Positions 43,505-51,864 of a stretch of DNA of 64,000 nt are shown piece by piece. Location of the stretch: positions 1 to 64,000 of the forward strand of contig JAXLRI010000005.1 of NCBI GenBank assembly GCA_046331175.1, read 5' to 3'. Each line of letters starts with the position of its first letter. Position 1 is the first letter of the stretch. Source of the stretch: JAWKIW01 sp046331175 (GTDB lineage Bacteria; Actinomycetota; Acidimicrobiia; Acidimicrobiales; Acidimicrobilacustridaceae). The notes under the pieces were generated by a model, which was given only the letters and a program-made list of their open reading frames with translations, did not search any database and was not told where the DNA came from. A program made the translations under genes and the position numbers.

Positions 43505-43527
43505 CTGTCACACCCCCTGCAGAGGAT
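43505..43527 (+). promoter_or_regulatory. PafBC-like promoter of the LysM gene
   Basis: CTGTCACAC, then exactly 8 bases, then GAGGAT, which ends 6 bases before the LysM ATG. The first 11 bases are identical to the recA element at 28403. The hexamer keeps A2 and T6 but not T1. Confidence 0.5.
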
Positions 43528-43533
43528 GTCGCC

Positions 43534-44151
43534 ATGACCGCCATCGTCATCGCCACCCACCCCCACGCCGGCGAGCGCCGCCGCCTCGCCCCCGTCACCC
43601 CGCAGGCCCGCCCCGCCGGGTTGGCCCTCGTGCCCACGGGCACGGCGCCCGCCGAGGCGCTCGCCCCGGTCGCTCCGGTCGACGCCCGGCCCGCCCTGGT
43701 GCTCGTCCCTGGTGGGCGTGCGGCGGCGGCCCGCCGTCGGGGTCGGTCGCTCGCGGCGTCGGCCCGCTCGCTGGTGCCGGCCCTGCCCGGCGCCGCCGCC
43801 CTCGCCGTGGTGGCCCTGCTCCTCACCACCGTGGCCGCCCTCGTCCTCGCCACCGCCGGCGCCGAGCCGGTCCCGGCCGGCCGGTCGTCGGTCGAGGCGC
43901 CGGTCGACGCCCCGGCGGCCGACCTGGCCGGGGCCCCGGCGGTCGGCGCCGCCGACGAGGTGGTGCCGGTGGCGGCCCACGCCCACCTGGTGCAGCCCGG
44001 CGACACGCTGTGGGGGATCGCCCGCTCGCTGCAGCCCGACGGCGACGTTCGGCCGCTCGTCGACGAGCTCAGCCGGCGCGTCGGCCCCCACGGGCTCCAG
44101 CCGGGCCAGCGGGTGTCCCTCGACGGGCTCGACGGTCGGGCCGGGCGGTGA
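43534..44151 (+). CDS. LysM-domain membrane protein (SOS-linked, DivS/YneA-like position)
   Basis: 205 residues. An Ala/Pro/Arg-rich cytoplasmic N-part, one membrane segment near 85-110 (LAVVALLLTTVAALVLA), an Ala/Pro linker and a C-terminal LysM (HLVQPGDTLWGIARSLQP then LQPGQRVSLDG). It is divergent from lexA, before nrdR, in the spot held in other Gram-positives by SOS-induced division inhibitors or wall hydrolases (YneA, DivS, Rv2719c). LexA boxes and a PafBC-like promoter lie upstream. Division arrest after DNA damage is the likely role, by position. Confidence 0.75.
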   Translation: MTAIVIATHPHAGERRRLAPVTPQARPAGLALVPTGTAPAEALAPVAPVDARPALVLVPGGRAAAARRRGRSLAASARSLVPALPGAAALAVVALLLTTVAALVLATAGAEPVPAGRSSVEAPVDAPAADLAGAPAVGAADEVVPVAAHAHLVQPGDTLWGIARSLQPDGDVRPLVDELSRRVGPHGLQPGQRVSLDGLDGRAGR

Positions 44152-44273
44152 CCGTGGCGCTGCGCCCGCCGCACCCGTCGGGTGGCTCCAGCCCCCGGCT
44201 GCGGCTCGTGCGCCTCGGCGGGCGCCCACCCGAGGCGTGCGAGTCCGAATCGGCGGGCAGTAGGTTCGGGCAC

Positions 44274-44741
44274 GTGCGCTGCCCCTCGTGTGCCCGGCTC
44301 GACGACAAGGTCGTCGACTCGCGCCTGGCCGACGACGGCAGCTCGATCCGCCGCCGCCGTGAGTGCCTCGACTGCGGGCACCGGTTCACCACCTTCGAGC
44401 GCTGCGAGGAGGTGCCGCTCGTCGTCGTGAAGCGATCGGGCGACCGGGTGCCGTTCGACCGCGACAAGCTCGCGGCCGGGGTGCGCTCGGCCACCAAGGG
44501 GCGCCCCGTCGACGACGCCGCCATCGAGGCCCTGGCCCTCGAGGTCGAAGACGCCGTCCGCCTCGAAGGCGCCGAGGTCACCAGCGAGCAGGTGGGCATC
44601 GCCGTGCTCGAGCGCCTCCGCGACCTCGACCAGGTCGCCTACGTGCGCTTCGCCAGCGTCTACAAGGGCTTCGACGACCCCGCCGACTTCCAGCGCGAGG
44701 TCCGCCTCCTCACCAAGGCCACCGCGCCCAAGCAGCACTGA
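44274..44741 (+). CDS. nrdR: Transcriptional repressor NrdR
   Basis: 155 residues from GTG 44274, TAGGTT 7 bases before it. Zinc ribbon with C3, C6, C31, C34 (RCPSC and CLDCG), then an ATP-cone (VVVKRSGDRVPFDRDKLAAGV). It senses the ATP/dATP level and represses ribonucleotide reductase genes. nrdJ, with two candidate NrdR boxes, lies 2.8 kb downstream; two unrelated genes separate them. Confidence 0.95.
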   Translation: MRCPSCARLDDKVVDSRLADDGSSIRRRRECLDCGHRFTTFERCEEVPLVVVKRSGDRVPFDRDKLAAGVRSATKGRPVDDAAIEALALEVEDAVRLEGAEVTSEQVGIAVLERLRDLDQVAYVRFASVYKGFDDPADFQREVRLLTKATAPKQH

Positions 44742-44835
44742 GGCCACGCACCCCGCGCGCCGAGCGCGCCCCCACGCCCGGCTGTTCCGGTCGTCCCGTC
44801 GTCGGCGCCGGTCCCGGCGACGCCGTTGCCGATCG

Positions 44836-45594
44836 TCAGGGCCGCACGTAGCGCAGGAAGACCAGCTCGTCGTCCTCGAGGACGTGGGCCAGCCGCAGCC
44901 GTCGCAGGGCGCCGCCGCCGTGGCCGGCGGCGATCCGGTGCGACGCCCCGCCGAGCAGGGTGGGCGAGAGGGTGAGGCAGACCTCGTCGACGAGGTCCCG
45001 ATCGGCCAGCACCCCGTTGAGCACCGGACCGCCCTCGCAGACCACCACGTCGGTGCCGAGGTGACCCAGCGCGACCAGCGCCTCGCCGAGGTCGGCTCGG
45101 CCGCCGCCACCGCCGTCGGTCACGAGCACGTCGGCCACCTCGGCGGCGGCGGCCCGGCGGTCCTCGTCGCCGCCGACGCCGGTGATCACGATCGGGCGCG
45201 ACGGGGAGGCAGTGAACATCGCCGAGGACCAGTCCAGGTCGAGGCGTCCCGACACCACGGCGATCCTCGGCCACTCGGCCTGGCCGCGGGCCACCCGGGC
45301 GGCCCGGTCGGCATCGCCGGTGCGCGGGGGGCCGTAGCCCTCGGCCCGCACCGTCTCGGCGCCGACCAGGATCACGTCGGCGCTGGCGCGCAGCGCCCGG
45401 AACACGGCCTTGTCGCCGGGGCCGCCGAGCGAGGCGGTCACCCCGTCGGCCTTGGTCGCCCCGTCGACGCTGGCGATCATGTCGAGCAGCACCCAGGGCC
45501 GGTCGGCGGGGCGCGGCCGGTCCGGCGTCACGTAGGCGGCGTCGAGGTCGGCCGGGTCGACGGGTCCGGCGGGGTCGGGGAGCAGGCGGCGCAC
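44836..45594 (-). CDS. RibD C-terminal/dihydrofolate-reductase-fold protein
   Basis: 252 residues from GTG 45594, with TAGGTT 8 bases before it on the minus strand. The RibD_C (pyrimidine reductase) fold shows WVLLDMIASVDGATKADG, DVILVGAETVRAEGYGPP, VVVCEGGPVLNGVL and LVDEVCLTLSPTLLGG. Without a deaminase domain it is a stand-alone reductase, perhaps for the riboflavin precursor or another NADPH-linked reduction. It sits convergently after nrdR. Confidence 0.82.
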   Translation of the reverse strand: MRRLLPDPAGPVDPADLDAAYVTPDRPRPADRPWVLLDMIASVDGATKADGVTASLGGPGDKAVFRALRASADVILVGAETVRAEGYGPPRTGDADRAARVARGQAEWPRIAVVSGRLDLDWSSAMFTASPSRPIVITGVGGDEDRRAAAAEVADVLVTDGGGGGRADLGEALVALGHLGTDVVVCEGGPVLNGVLADRDLVDEVCLTLSPTLLGGASHRIAAGHGGGALRRLRLAHVLEDDELVFLRYVRP

Positions 45595-45895
45595 GGCCGG
45601 CGAACCTACCCGCCCGCGGCCCACCCAGCGGCCCCGGCGCCGCTCGCGGCGGTGCGCGGCGCGCTCGATCCAGGTTGCAGTCGCGTTGCAGGGCGCTCGT
45701 CGCGCTCGGGAGTCCACCGCCGGACGCCGATGGATGGGCAGACTCTGCGTTCAGAACACGCTTCTGGTCTTCGTCCCGCCGTTGGGCGGGCGGTGGGGTG
45801 GCCGGCAGCGGGGCAGACCGGGGACCTCCTCCGGCGAGCCGGGGGCGCAGGTTCGTCGACGCGAGGGCCCGGGCGACAGGGCCGAGGGGGAGACC
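45595..45895. other. Divergent gap between reductase and lipase genes
   Basis: About 300 bases. They hold the leaderless promoter of the minus-strand reductase (TAGGTT, 45608 to 45603). The open frame upstream of the lipase start (to 45686) is Arg/Gly-rich and not convincing as coding. No RNA gene seen. Confidence 0.5.
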
Positions 45896-46822
45896 GTGGG
45901 GGAACACGACAGCGAGCGGGGCGGGCTCGTGCGCCGGGTGGCGGCACCGGTGGGGGCGGTCGCCCACGCCGCCAGGCGGCCCACCACCTATGCCGGGCAC
46001 CTGCGGGAGGTCACCTCCACGGTCGTGACCGCCTCGGTGTGGCCGCTCGGCTTCCGCGACCGGGGCCTCGAGGACCTCGACGCCGTGCTGGCCGCGCCGT
46101 CGAGCGTCGCCACGCCGGTGCTGCTGGTCCACGGCTACGGCGCCAACAAGTCCAACTGGTTGTTCCTGCGCCGCCACCTGGCCTCGGCCGGGTTCGGCCG
46201 GCTGCACGCCGTGAACTACAACCCGCTCACCGCCGACATCCCCGAGCTGGCCGAGCGGGTCGCCGAGCGGGCCGACGCCCTGCGGGCCCACACCGGCAGC
46301 GACCGGGTCCACGTCATCGGCCACTCCCTGGGCGGGATCATCTCCCGCTACGCCATCCAGGTCCTCGGCCTCGAGGGCGTCGACGTGTGCGTCACCGTCG
46401 CCTCACCCCACGGCGGCGTGCGGTTGGCCCGCTACGGCTCGTACCTGTCGGCGCTGAGCCCGTTCGCCTCGGGGCTGCAGCTGCGCCCGGGTTCGGCGGT
46501 GATGACCATGCTGCGGGCCACCGCCCGACCGATGCCCACGCGGTTCGTGGCGTACTACTCGAACCTGGACCTGATCGTCCCCGCCCGCCAGGCGATGATC
46601 GCCGAGCCCCAGCTGGGCGCCACCAACATCTTGGTGAAGGACCACGGGCACCTGTCGATCATGCTGTCGCGCCGGCTCGCCGACTCGGTGGTCGACCAGC
46701 TCGGCGCCGCCGAGGGCCTGCCCGGCTACGGCGCTCCGGTCCGATCGATCACCGGCCCCGCCCGCCCGGCGGCGGCGCACCGGGTCGAACCCGACGACGA
46801 CGACCTGATCGCCGAGGGCTGA
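45896..46822 (+). CDS. Alpha/beta-hydrolase lipase
   Basis: 308 residues from GTG 45896 (GGGGGAG just before it); the frame is open to 45686. VLLVHGYGANKSNW is the oxyanion-hole region, and the nucleophile elbow is GHSLGG. Asp in YYSNLDLIVPARQA and His in KDHGHLSIM complete the triad. It resembles LipA/PGAP1-like esterases, which are often exported or membrane-linked, but no clean signal peptide is seen. The C-terminus is acidic (DDDDLIAEG). Confidence 0.8.
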   Translation: MGEHDSERGGLVRRVAAPVGAVAHAARRPTTYAGHLREVTSTVVTASVWPLGFRDRGLEDLDAVLAAPSSVATPVLLVHGYGANKSNWLFLRRHLASAGFGRLHAVNYNPLTADIPELAERVAERADALRAHTGSDRVHVIGHSLGGIISRYAIQVLGLEGVDVCVTVASPHGGVRLARYGSYLSALSPFASGLQLRPGSAVMTMLRATARPMPTRFVAYYSNLDLIVPARQAMIAEPQLGATNILVKDHGHLSIMLSRRLADSVVDQLGAAEGLPGYGAPVRSITGPARPAAAHRVEPDDDDLIAEG

Positions 46823-46932
46823 TCCGGGGTTGGGGGGCGGCCGGCTCGGCGCCGGCGTCGCCGCTCCGTCCGCCCCGTGCGCGGCGCCGTCCAGCGACCA
46901 CCGTCGGGCGTCGCCCTCGGGGGCCGTCCCCG

Positions 46933-46984
46933 TCGTCCACGGCGAGCTGTGGACAAGCCACCGGTTGGCCACCCGTCGTCCACC
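46933..46984. promoter_or_regulatory. DnaA-box-like cluster upstream of nrdJ
   Basis: A perfect actinobacterial DnaA box TTGTCCACA on the minus strand (46948-46956), with three two-mismatch sites at 46933-46941, 46965-46973 and 46976-46984. DnaA sites control nrd genes in E. coli; whether they do so here is unknown. Confidence 0.35.
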
Positions 46985-47264
46985 GGCAATTCACAGGGTT
47001 GTACCCCTTCCATCCCACAGGCCACCTTCCCTAGGGTGCGCCTCGTCGACGGCGTGCGGTGCGAGCGATCGGATGGTGGCTGGCGTTCCGTTGGGCCGTG
47101 GCTGGCAACTGGACGACTCCTGTGTGGGGGACCGGAACGGGTGGTGACCCGGGCGCCGAGCGCCTGCGTCGCGGCTCGGGCCCCCTGACCTGCTCGTTCG
47201 CGCCGTCTCGCCGTCGACCCCGTGCGGTTGGCGCGGCGAGGGCGCGAAAACCTCGCCGCGACCA

Positions 47265-47294
47265 TTGACACCGGCGTAATTACGATGGTGTAAT
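47265..47294 (+). promoter_or_regulatory. nrdJ promoter
   Basis: A consensus -35 TTGACA at 47265-47270 and TGTAAT at 47289-47294, 18 bases apart, in the most AT-rich stretch of the window. It also holds the palindrome CGTAATTACG. It predicts a leader of about 280 bases. Confidence 0.65.
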
Positions 47295-47298
47295 CCTC

Positions 47299-47314
47299 GG
47301 CACATCTTGTGGCC
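47299..47314 (+). promoter_or_regulatory. Candidate NrdR box 1
   Basis: Centred on CATCTTGTG (47303-47311) just after the predicted nrdJ -10. The right half is identical to box 2; the left half is degenerate. Confidence 0.5.
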
Positions 47315-47340
47315 CGAGGGAGCAGGGGAGGGCCACGACC

Positions 47341-47356
47341 ACAACATCTTGTGTCC
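47341..47356 (+). promoter_or_regulatory. Candidate NrdR box 2
   Basis: CACAA-CATC-TTGTG-type palindrome around 47340-47353, close to the known NrdR consensus. Its CATCTTGTG core is exactly 42 bases (four helix turns) from that of box 1. Confidence 0.6.
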
Positions 47357-47578
47357 GGATCGGATCCGGATCGGGTGCCGGTGGTCGTGGATGCCGGTGG
47401 GGACGCCCGTATCGTGGGATCCCCACTCCCGAGGTCCGGACCGCCCCACGCGGGGGCGGGTCGGAGCGGCCACGAGGTCCAGAAGTACGGGGAGCTGCGG
47501 CCCCGAGCGGTGCTCGCAGCAGACACACGACACCCGAGGGAGGTCGCCGCCGGCGGCCCGGGAGGAGACGAGGCATCC

Positions 47579-50401
47579 ATGGCTCTGGCGCCCGAACAGG
47601 CAGGGATCGGCATCCGCCGGCACTTCACCACCAAGGGGGTCCACCCCTACGACGAGGTGCGGTGGGAGCGGCGCGACGCCCGCATCACCAACTACCGGGA
47701 CGGCTCGGTCGCCTTCGAGCAGCTCGGGGTCGAGTTCCCGGTCGACTGGTCGGTCAACGCCACCAACATCGTCGCCCAGAAGTACTTCCGCGGCACCCTC
47801 GGCACGCCCGAGCGCGAGTCGTCGCTGCGCCAGGTCGCCGACCGCGTCGTCGACACCATCACCGACTGGGGCGAGCGCGACGGCTACTTCGTCGACGCCG
47901 ACGAGGCCGCCGCCTTCAGCGACGAGCTCAAGCACCTGATCGTCACCCAGAAGGCTGCCTTCAACTCGCCGGTGTGGTTCAACATCGGCGTCAAGGGCGT
48001 GCCCCAGCAGGCCAGCGCCTGCTTCATCCTCGCCGTCGACGACACCATGGACTCGATCCTCAACTGGTACGTCGAGGAGGGCACGATCTTCAAGGGCGGC
48101 TCGGGCTCGGGCATCAACCTGTCCAAGATCCGCTCGTCGGTCGAGCTGCTCAAGGGCGGCGGCACCGCCTCGGGCCCGGTCAGCTTCATGCGGGGCGCCG
48201 ACGCCTCCGCCGGCACCATCAAGTCGGGGGGCAAGACCCGCCGGGCCGCCAAGATGGTCATCCTCAACGCCGACCACCCCGACGTCGAGGAGTTCATCTG
48301 GTGCAAGGCCAACGAGGAGCGCAAGGCCCACGCCCTGGCCGCCGCCGGCTTCGACATGAGCCTCGACGGCAAGGACATCACCTCGGTCCAGTACCAGAAC
48401 GCCAACAACTCGGTGCGGGTGACCGACGAGTTCATGCAGGCCGTGGTCGACGACGCCGACTGGAACCTGCGTGCCGTCACCACGGGTGAGGTCGTCAAGA
48501 CCGTCCGAGCCCGCGACCTCATGCGCCAGTTCGCCCAGGCGTCCTGGGAGTGCGCCGATCCCGGCATGCAGTTCGACACCACCATCAACCGGTGGCACAC
48601 GGCGGCCACCACCGGCCGCATCAACGGGTCGAACCCCTGCTCGGAGTACATGCACATCGACAACTCGGCGTGCAACCTCGCCAGCCTCAACCTGTTGAAG
48701 TTCCTCGGTGACGACGACGTCTTCGACGTCGACGGCTTCCGCCACGCCGTCGAGGTGGTCTTCACCGCCCAGGAGATCCTGGTCGGCAACGCCGACTACC
48801 CGACCGAGGCGATCGGCGCGAACTCCCGCCGCTTCCGCCAGCTCGGCCTCGGCTACGCCAACCTCGGCGCCCTGCTGATGGCCCTGGGCCTGCCCTACGA
48901 CTCCGACGGTGGTCGGGCCCTGGCCGCCGCCATCACCGCCCTGATGACCGGCCACGCCTACGCGACCTCGGCCCGCACCGCCGCCCGCATGGGCCCGTTC
49001 GCCGGCTACGCCGAGAACGAGGAGCACATGCTGCGGGTGCTCGACATGCACCGCGCCGAGGCGGCCAAGGTCGACGAGGAGCTGGTGCCCCACGAGCTGC
49101 TCGCCGCCGCCCAGCGGTCCTGGGACGACGCCTGCGACGTCGCCGCCCTCTACGGCGTGCGCAACTCGCAGGCCTCGGTCCTGGCGCCCACCGGCACCAT
49201 CGGCCTGATGATGGACTGCGACACCACCGGCATCGAGCCCGACCTCGGCCTGGTCAAGATCAAGAAGCTGGTCGGCGGCGGCACCATGTCGATCGTCAAC
49301 CAGACCGTGCCCCGGGCCCTGCGCAACCTCGGCTACACCGAGGGCCAGGTCGACGCCATCGTCGAGTACATCGACGAGCACAAGACCATCCTCGGCGCCC
49401 CGGCCCTCAAGGCCGAGCACGTGCCGGTGTTCGCCTGCTCGATGGGTGACAACGTCATCCACTACCTCGGGCACGTGAAGATGATGGGGGCGGTCCAGCC
49501 GTTCATCTCCGGCGCCATCTCCAAGACGGTGAACATGCCCGAGGAGGCCACCGTCGAAGAGGTCGAGCAGCTCCACATCGACGCCTGGAAGCTGGGCCTC
49601 AAGGCCGTCGCCATCTACCGCGACAACTGCAAGGTCGCCCAGCCGCTGGCCACCGCCAAGAAGGACGGCGAGGCCGACGACGCGCCGGTGGCGGCCGCCA
49701 CCCAGGTGGTCGAGAAGATCGTGGAGAAGATCGTCCACGAGCCGATCCGCCAGCGCCTGCCCCGCACCCGCAGCTCGCGCACCTTCGAGTTCCGGGTGGC
49801 CGACTGCAAGGGCTTCGTCACCGTCGGTGAGTACGAGGACGGCCGGCCCGGCGAGATCTTCGTCAAGGTGTCCAAGCAGGGCTCGACCCTGGCCGGGATC
49901 ATGGACGCCTTCGCCATCGCCATCAGCCACGGCCTGCAGTACGGGGTGCCGCTGCGCAGCTACGTCGAGGCCTTCACCGGCATGCGCTTCGAGCCCGCCG
50001 GCATGACCGACGACCCCGACATCCGGATCGCCAACAGCCTCATGGACTACCTGTTCCGGCGGCTGGCGATCATGTACCTGTCGCCCGAGGAGCGGGCCGA
50101 GCTCAACATCTTCACCACCGCCGAGCGGATGCAGCCCACGCTGCCGGGCGTCGAGGAGACGGTCGTCGAGACCCGCCAGGGCTCCGACGTGGCCGCCGAC
50201 CCGCCGTCGATCCCCTCGGCCAGCGAGCTCGCCGCCCAGATGCACGCCGAGGCCACCAGCCAGCCGGCGACGTTCATCGAGAAGCCGGCCAACGCCCGGC
50301 CCTCCGATGCGCCGATCTGCATGCAGTGCGGCGTCCAGATGGTGCGGGCCGGCTCCTGCCACGCCTGCCCCAGCTGCGGCTCCACCAGCGGCTGCAGCTG
50401 A
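47579..50401 (+). CDS. nrdJ: Class II (adenosylcobalamin) ribonucleotide reductase
   Basis: Makes deoxyribonucleotides using B12. 940 residues from ATG 47579. NSPVWFNIG, NPCSEYMHIDNSACNLASLNL and LAPTGTIGLMMDCDTTGIEPD mark the class II barrel. The C-terminal cysteine-rich tail (CMQCG, CHACPSCG, GCS) shuttles electrons from thioredoxin. No intein. Regulation by NrdR is predicted from two boxes in the leader and the nearby nrdR gene. Its 3' end is followed by a strong hairpin. Confidence 0.96.
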   Translation: MALAPEQAGIGIRRHFTTKGVHPYDEVRWERRDARITNYRDGSVAFEQLGVEFPVDWSVNATNIVAQKYFRGTLGTPERESSLRQVADRVVDTITDWGERDGYFVDADEAAAFSDELKHLIVTQKAAFNSPVWFNIGVKGVPQQASACFILAVDDTMDSILNWYVEEGTIFKGGSGSGINLSKIRSSVELLKGGGTASGPVSFMRGADASAGTIKSGGKTRRAAKMVILNADHPDVEEFIWCKANEERKAHALAAAGFDMSLDGKDITSVQYQNANNSVRVTDEFMQAVVDDADWNLRAVTTGEVVKTVRARDLMRQFAQASWECADPGMQFDTTINRWHTAATTGRINGSNPCSEYMHIDNSACNLASLNLLKFLGDDDVFDVDGFRHAVEVVFTAQEILVGNADYPTEAIGANSRRFRQLGLGYANLGALLMALGLPYDSDGGRALAAAITALMTGHAYATSARTAARMGPFAGYAENEEHMLRVLDMHRAEAAKVDEELVPHELLAAAQRSWDDACDVAALYGVRNSQASVLAPTGTIGLMMDCDTTGIEPDLGLVKIKKLVGGGTMSIVNQTVPRALRNLGYTEGQVDAIVEYIDEHKTILGAPALKAEHVPVFACSMGDNVIHYLGHVKMMGAVQPFISGAISKTVNMPEEATVEEVEQLHIDAWKLGLKAVAIYRDNCKVAQPLATAKKDGEADDAPVAAATQVVEKIVEKIVHEPIRQRLPRTRSSRTFEFRVADCKGFVTVGEYEDGRPGEIFVKVSKQGSTLAGIMDAFAIAISHGLQYGVPLRSYVEAFTGMRFEPAGMTDDPDIRIANSLMDYLFRRLAIMYLSPEERAELNIFTTAERMQPTLPGVEETVVETRQGSDVAADPPSIPSASELAAQMHAEATSQPATFIEKPANARPSDAPICMQCGVQMVRAGSCHACPSCGSTSGCS

Positions 50402-50438
50402 TGCGCTGACGCACCGCTCGAGCCTGCCTCCCGCTCGT

Positions 50439-50474
50439 CGCCACGGCCCCGCCCTCCGAGGCGGGGCCGTGGCG
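50439..50474 (+). terminator. Perfect 15-bp hairpin after nrdJ
   Basis: CGCCACGGCCCCGCC and its exact complement around a 6-base loop, 37 bases after the nrdJ stop and before a convergent gene. No T-tract. Confidence 0.8.
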
Positions 50475-50599
50475 CGCCCGGGTGACGTCGCGCCGGACCG
50501 AGGCGGGGCGTCGGCGACGGCCGGGGGGCGCCCGCGGGTGCGGTCAGCCCGTGAGGGGCGGCGCGCCGAGGCGACCGACCCGGTGGACGGGCGGACGAT

Positions 50600-51787
50600 C
50601 TACCCGGTGAAGGCGGGGGTGACGACGGCCGAGGGCGTGGTCGTCGACGTGGTCGGCGCCGTGGTGGTGGAGGTCGTCGACGTCGTGGTCGTCGGGGGGA
50701 TGTCGAGCAGGGCCCGGCTGATGCTGCTGTCGCCGGCGATCCACAGCGTGTTGGACCCGGCCGGGCCGTTGGTGATGGCCGCGGGCTGGGACTGGCCCGG
50801 CAACCCCGGGACCATGGTGATGGCCCCGGCGGTGGTGATCTGACCGAAGCCCGAGTCGCCGCCGACGAACCACAGCTGGCCGTCGGGGCCCGAGGTGATG
50901 TCCCACACGTCGAAGGCGTCGGGCAGGCCGGCCTTGAAGAACGTGAAGGTGCCGGTGGGGGTGACCCGGCCGATCTGGGGATCCGAGCGGTTGATGGTGA
51001 ACCACACGTTGCCGTCGCTGCCGCCGGTGATGCCGCTGCCGAACTGGCCGAAGGGCAGGTCGTAGAGCGTTACCTGGCCACCGGTGGTGGTGGCGCCCAC
51101 GACCGAGTCGTACAGCGTCGTGAACCAGGCCCGGCCGTCGGCGCCGAAGGCGAGGGCAGCCGGCCCCGACTGCTGGGGGATGCCGGCGGTGATCTCGCTC
51201 ATCTGGCCGTCGGTGGTGACCCGGCCGATCCCGGCGCCACCGATGATCTGCGGACTGATGCACAGCCACCCCGACTCGGCGAACCACAGGGCGCCGTCGG
51301 GGCCGACGGTGATCGCGCTGGGCTTCCGGTGGGGGGCCGGGGTCGGGAAGGTGGCGAGGACCTGGCCGCTGGTCGACACCTTGGCTACGTAGTCCTCGCC
51401 GCCCACGAAGCTGCAGGCCTGGGCGTCGAGGATGCTTGCGTTGACGGTGATCCAGAGGTTGCCGTCGGGCCCGCCCGTGATCCCGTAGGGGTGGTGGCCC
51501 TTCGGCAGGTCGAACGTGGTGACCACCCCGGTGGGGGTGATGCGGGCGAACCGGTCCTGGGCGTACTCGGTGAACCACACGTTGCCGTCGGGCCCGGCGG
51601 CGATGGTGCCCGGCACCTGGCCGGCGCCGCTGATGCCCTGGGTGAAGTTGGTGATCGTCACCGGCACGATGGCCCCGGCCGGCGGGGCGATGCCGACGGT
51701 GGCGACGGCCAGCCCGACGGCGGCGACCGCCAGCAGCAGGCGGGCCGTGCCGGACGGGTGGGACGGGCGAGACGTGGGGGAGCGCAC
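50600..51787 (-). CDS. Exported virginiamycin-B-lyase-like beta-propeller
   Basis: 395 residues from GTG 51787, behind GGAGG. Signal peptide with a hydrophobic LLLAVAAVGLAVATVGIA core and PAGA cleavage. Seven or so propeller repeats of the type I-x-x-GPDGNVWFTE-x4-RIGRVTPTG. They match the Vgb/streptogramin-lyase-like fold, which also occurs in non-enzymatic proteins. The C-terminus is a Thr/Ser stretch (TTTTSTTSTTTAPTTSTTT), perhaps glycosylated or wall-spanning. The catalytic His of Vgb is not clear to me, so lyase activity is doubtful. Confidence 0.75.
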   Translation of the reverse strand: MRSPTSRPSHPSGTARLLLAVAAVGLAVATVGIAPPAGAIVPVTITNFTQGISGAGQVPGTIAAGPDGNVWFTEYAQDRFARITPTGVVTTFDLPKGHHPYGITGGPDGNLWITVNASILDAQACSFVGGEDYVAKVSTSGQVLATFPTPAPHRKPSAITVGPDGALWFAESGWLCISPQIIGGAGIGRVTTDGQMSEITAGIPQQSGPAALAFGADGRAWFTTLYDSVVGATTTGGQVTLYDLPFGQFGSGITGGSDGNVWFTINRSDPQIGRVTPTGTFTFFKAGLPDAFDVWDITSGPDGQLWFVGGDSGFGQITTAGAITMVPGLPGQSQPAAITNGPAGSNTLWIAGDSSISRALLDIPPTTTTSTTSTTTAPTTSTTTPSAVVTPAFTG

Positions 51788-51864
51788 GGGCGACGGACCT
51801 CCGGAGCGGGGTGGGTGCCTCCAGATCGTAGGACCTGTCAGGTGACCCACCGCCGACCCGACGG

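Larger units (their letters stand above)
46823..47578. other. 756-base nrdJ upstream region
   Basis: No convincing gene on either strand. From left to right: DnaA-box-like cluster (46933-46984), promoter (47265-47294), two candidate NrdR boxes (47299-47356), then a leader ending in GGAGGAG before nrdJ. I looked for a B12 box and did not find one. Confidence 0.6.

Noticed and set aside
46933..46984. Chromosome origin (oriC)
   Set aside because: Only one perfect DnaA box, no dnaA or dnaN gene, no AT-rich unwinding element next to it. A regulatory role is more likely, if any.
46830..47268. Small open frames between the lipase gene and nrdJ
   Set aside because: Arg/Pro-rich composition, no ribosome site or -10 box at the set distance, and they overlap the predicted nrdJ control region.
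47295..47578. B12 riboswitch before the B12-dependent reductase gene nrdJ
   Set aside because: A leader of about 280 bases invites one, but I find no conserved B12 box or matching helices.
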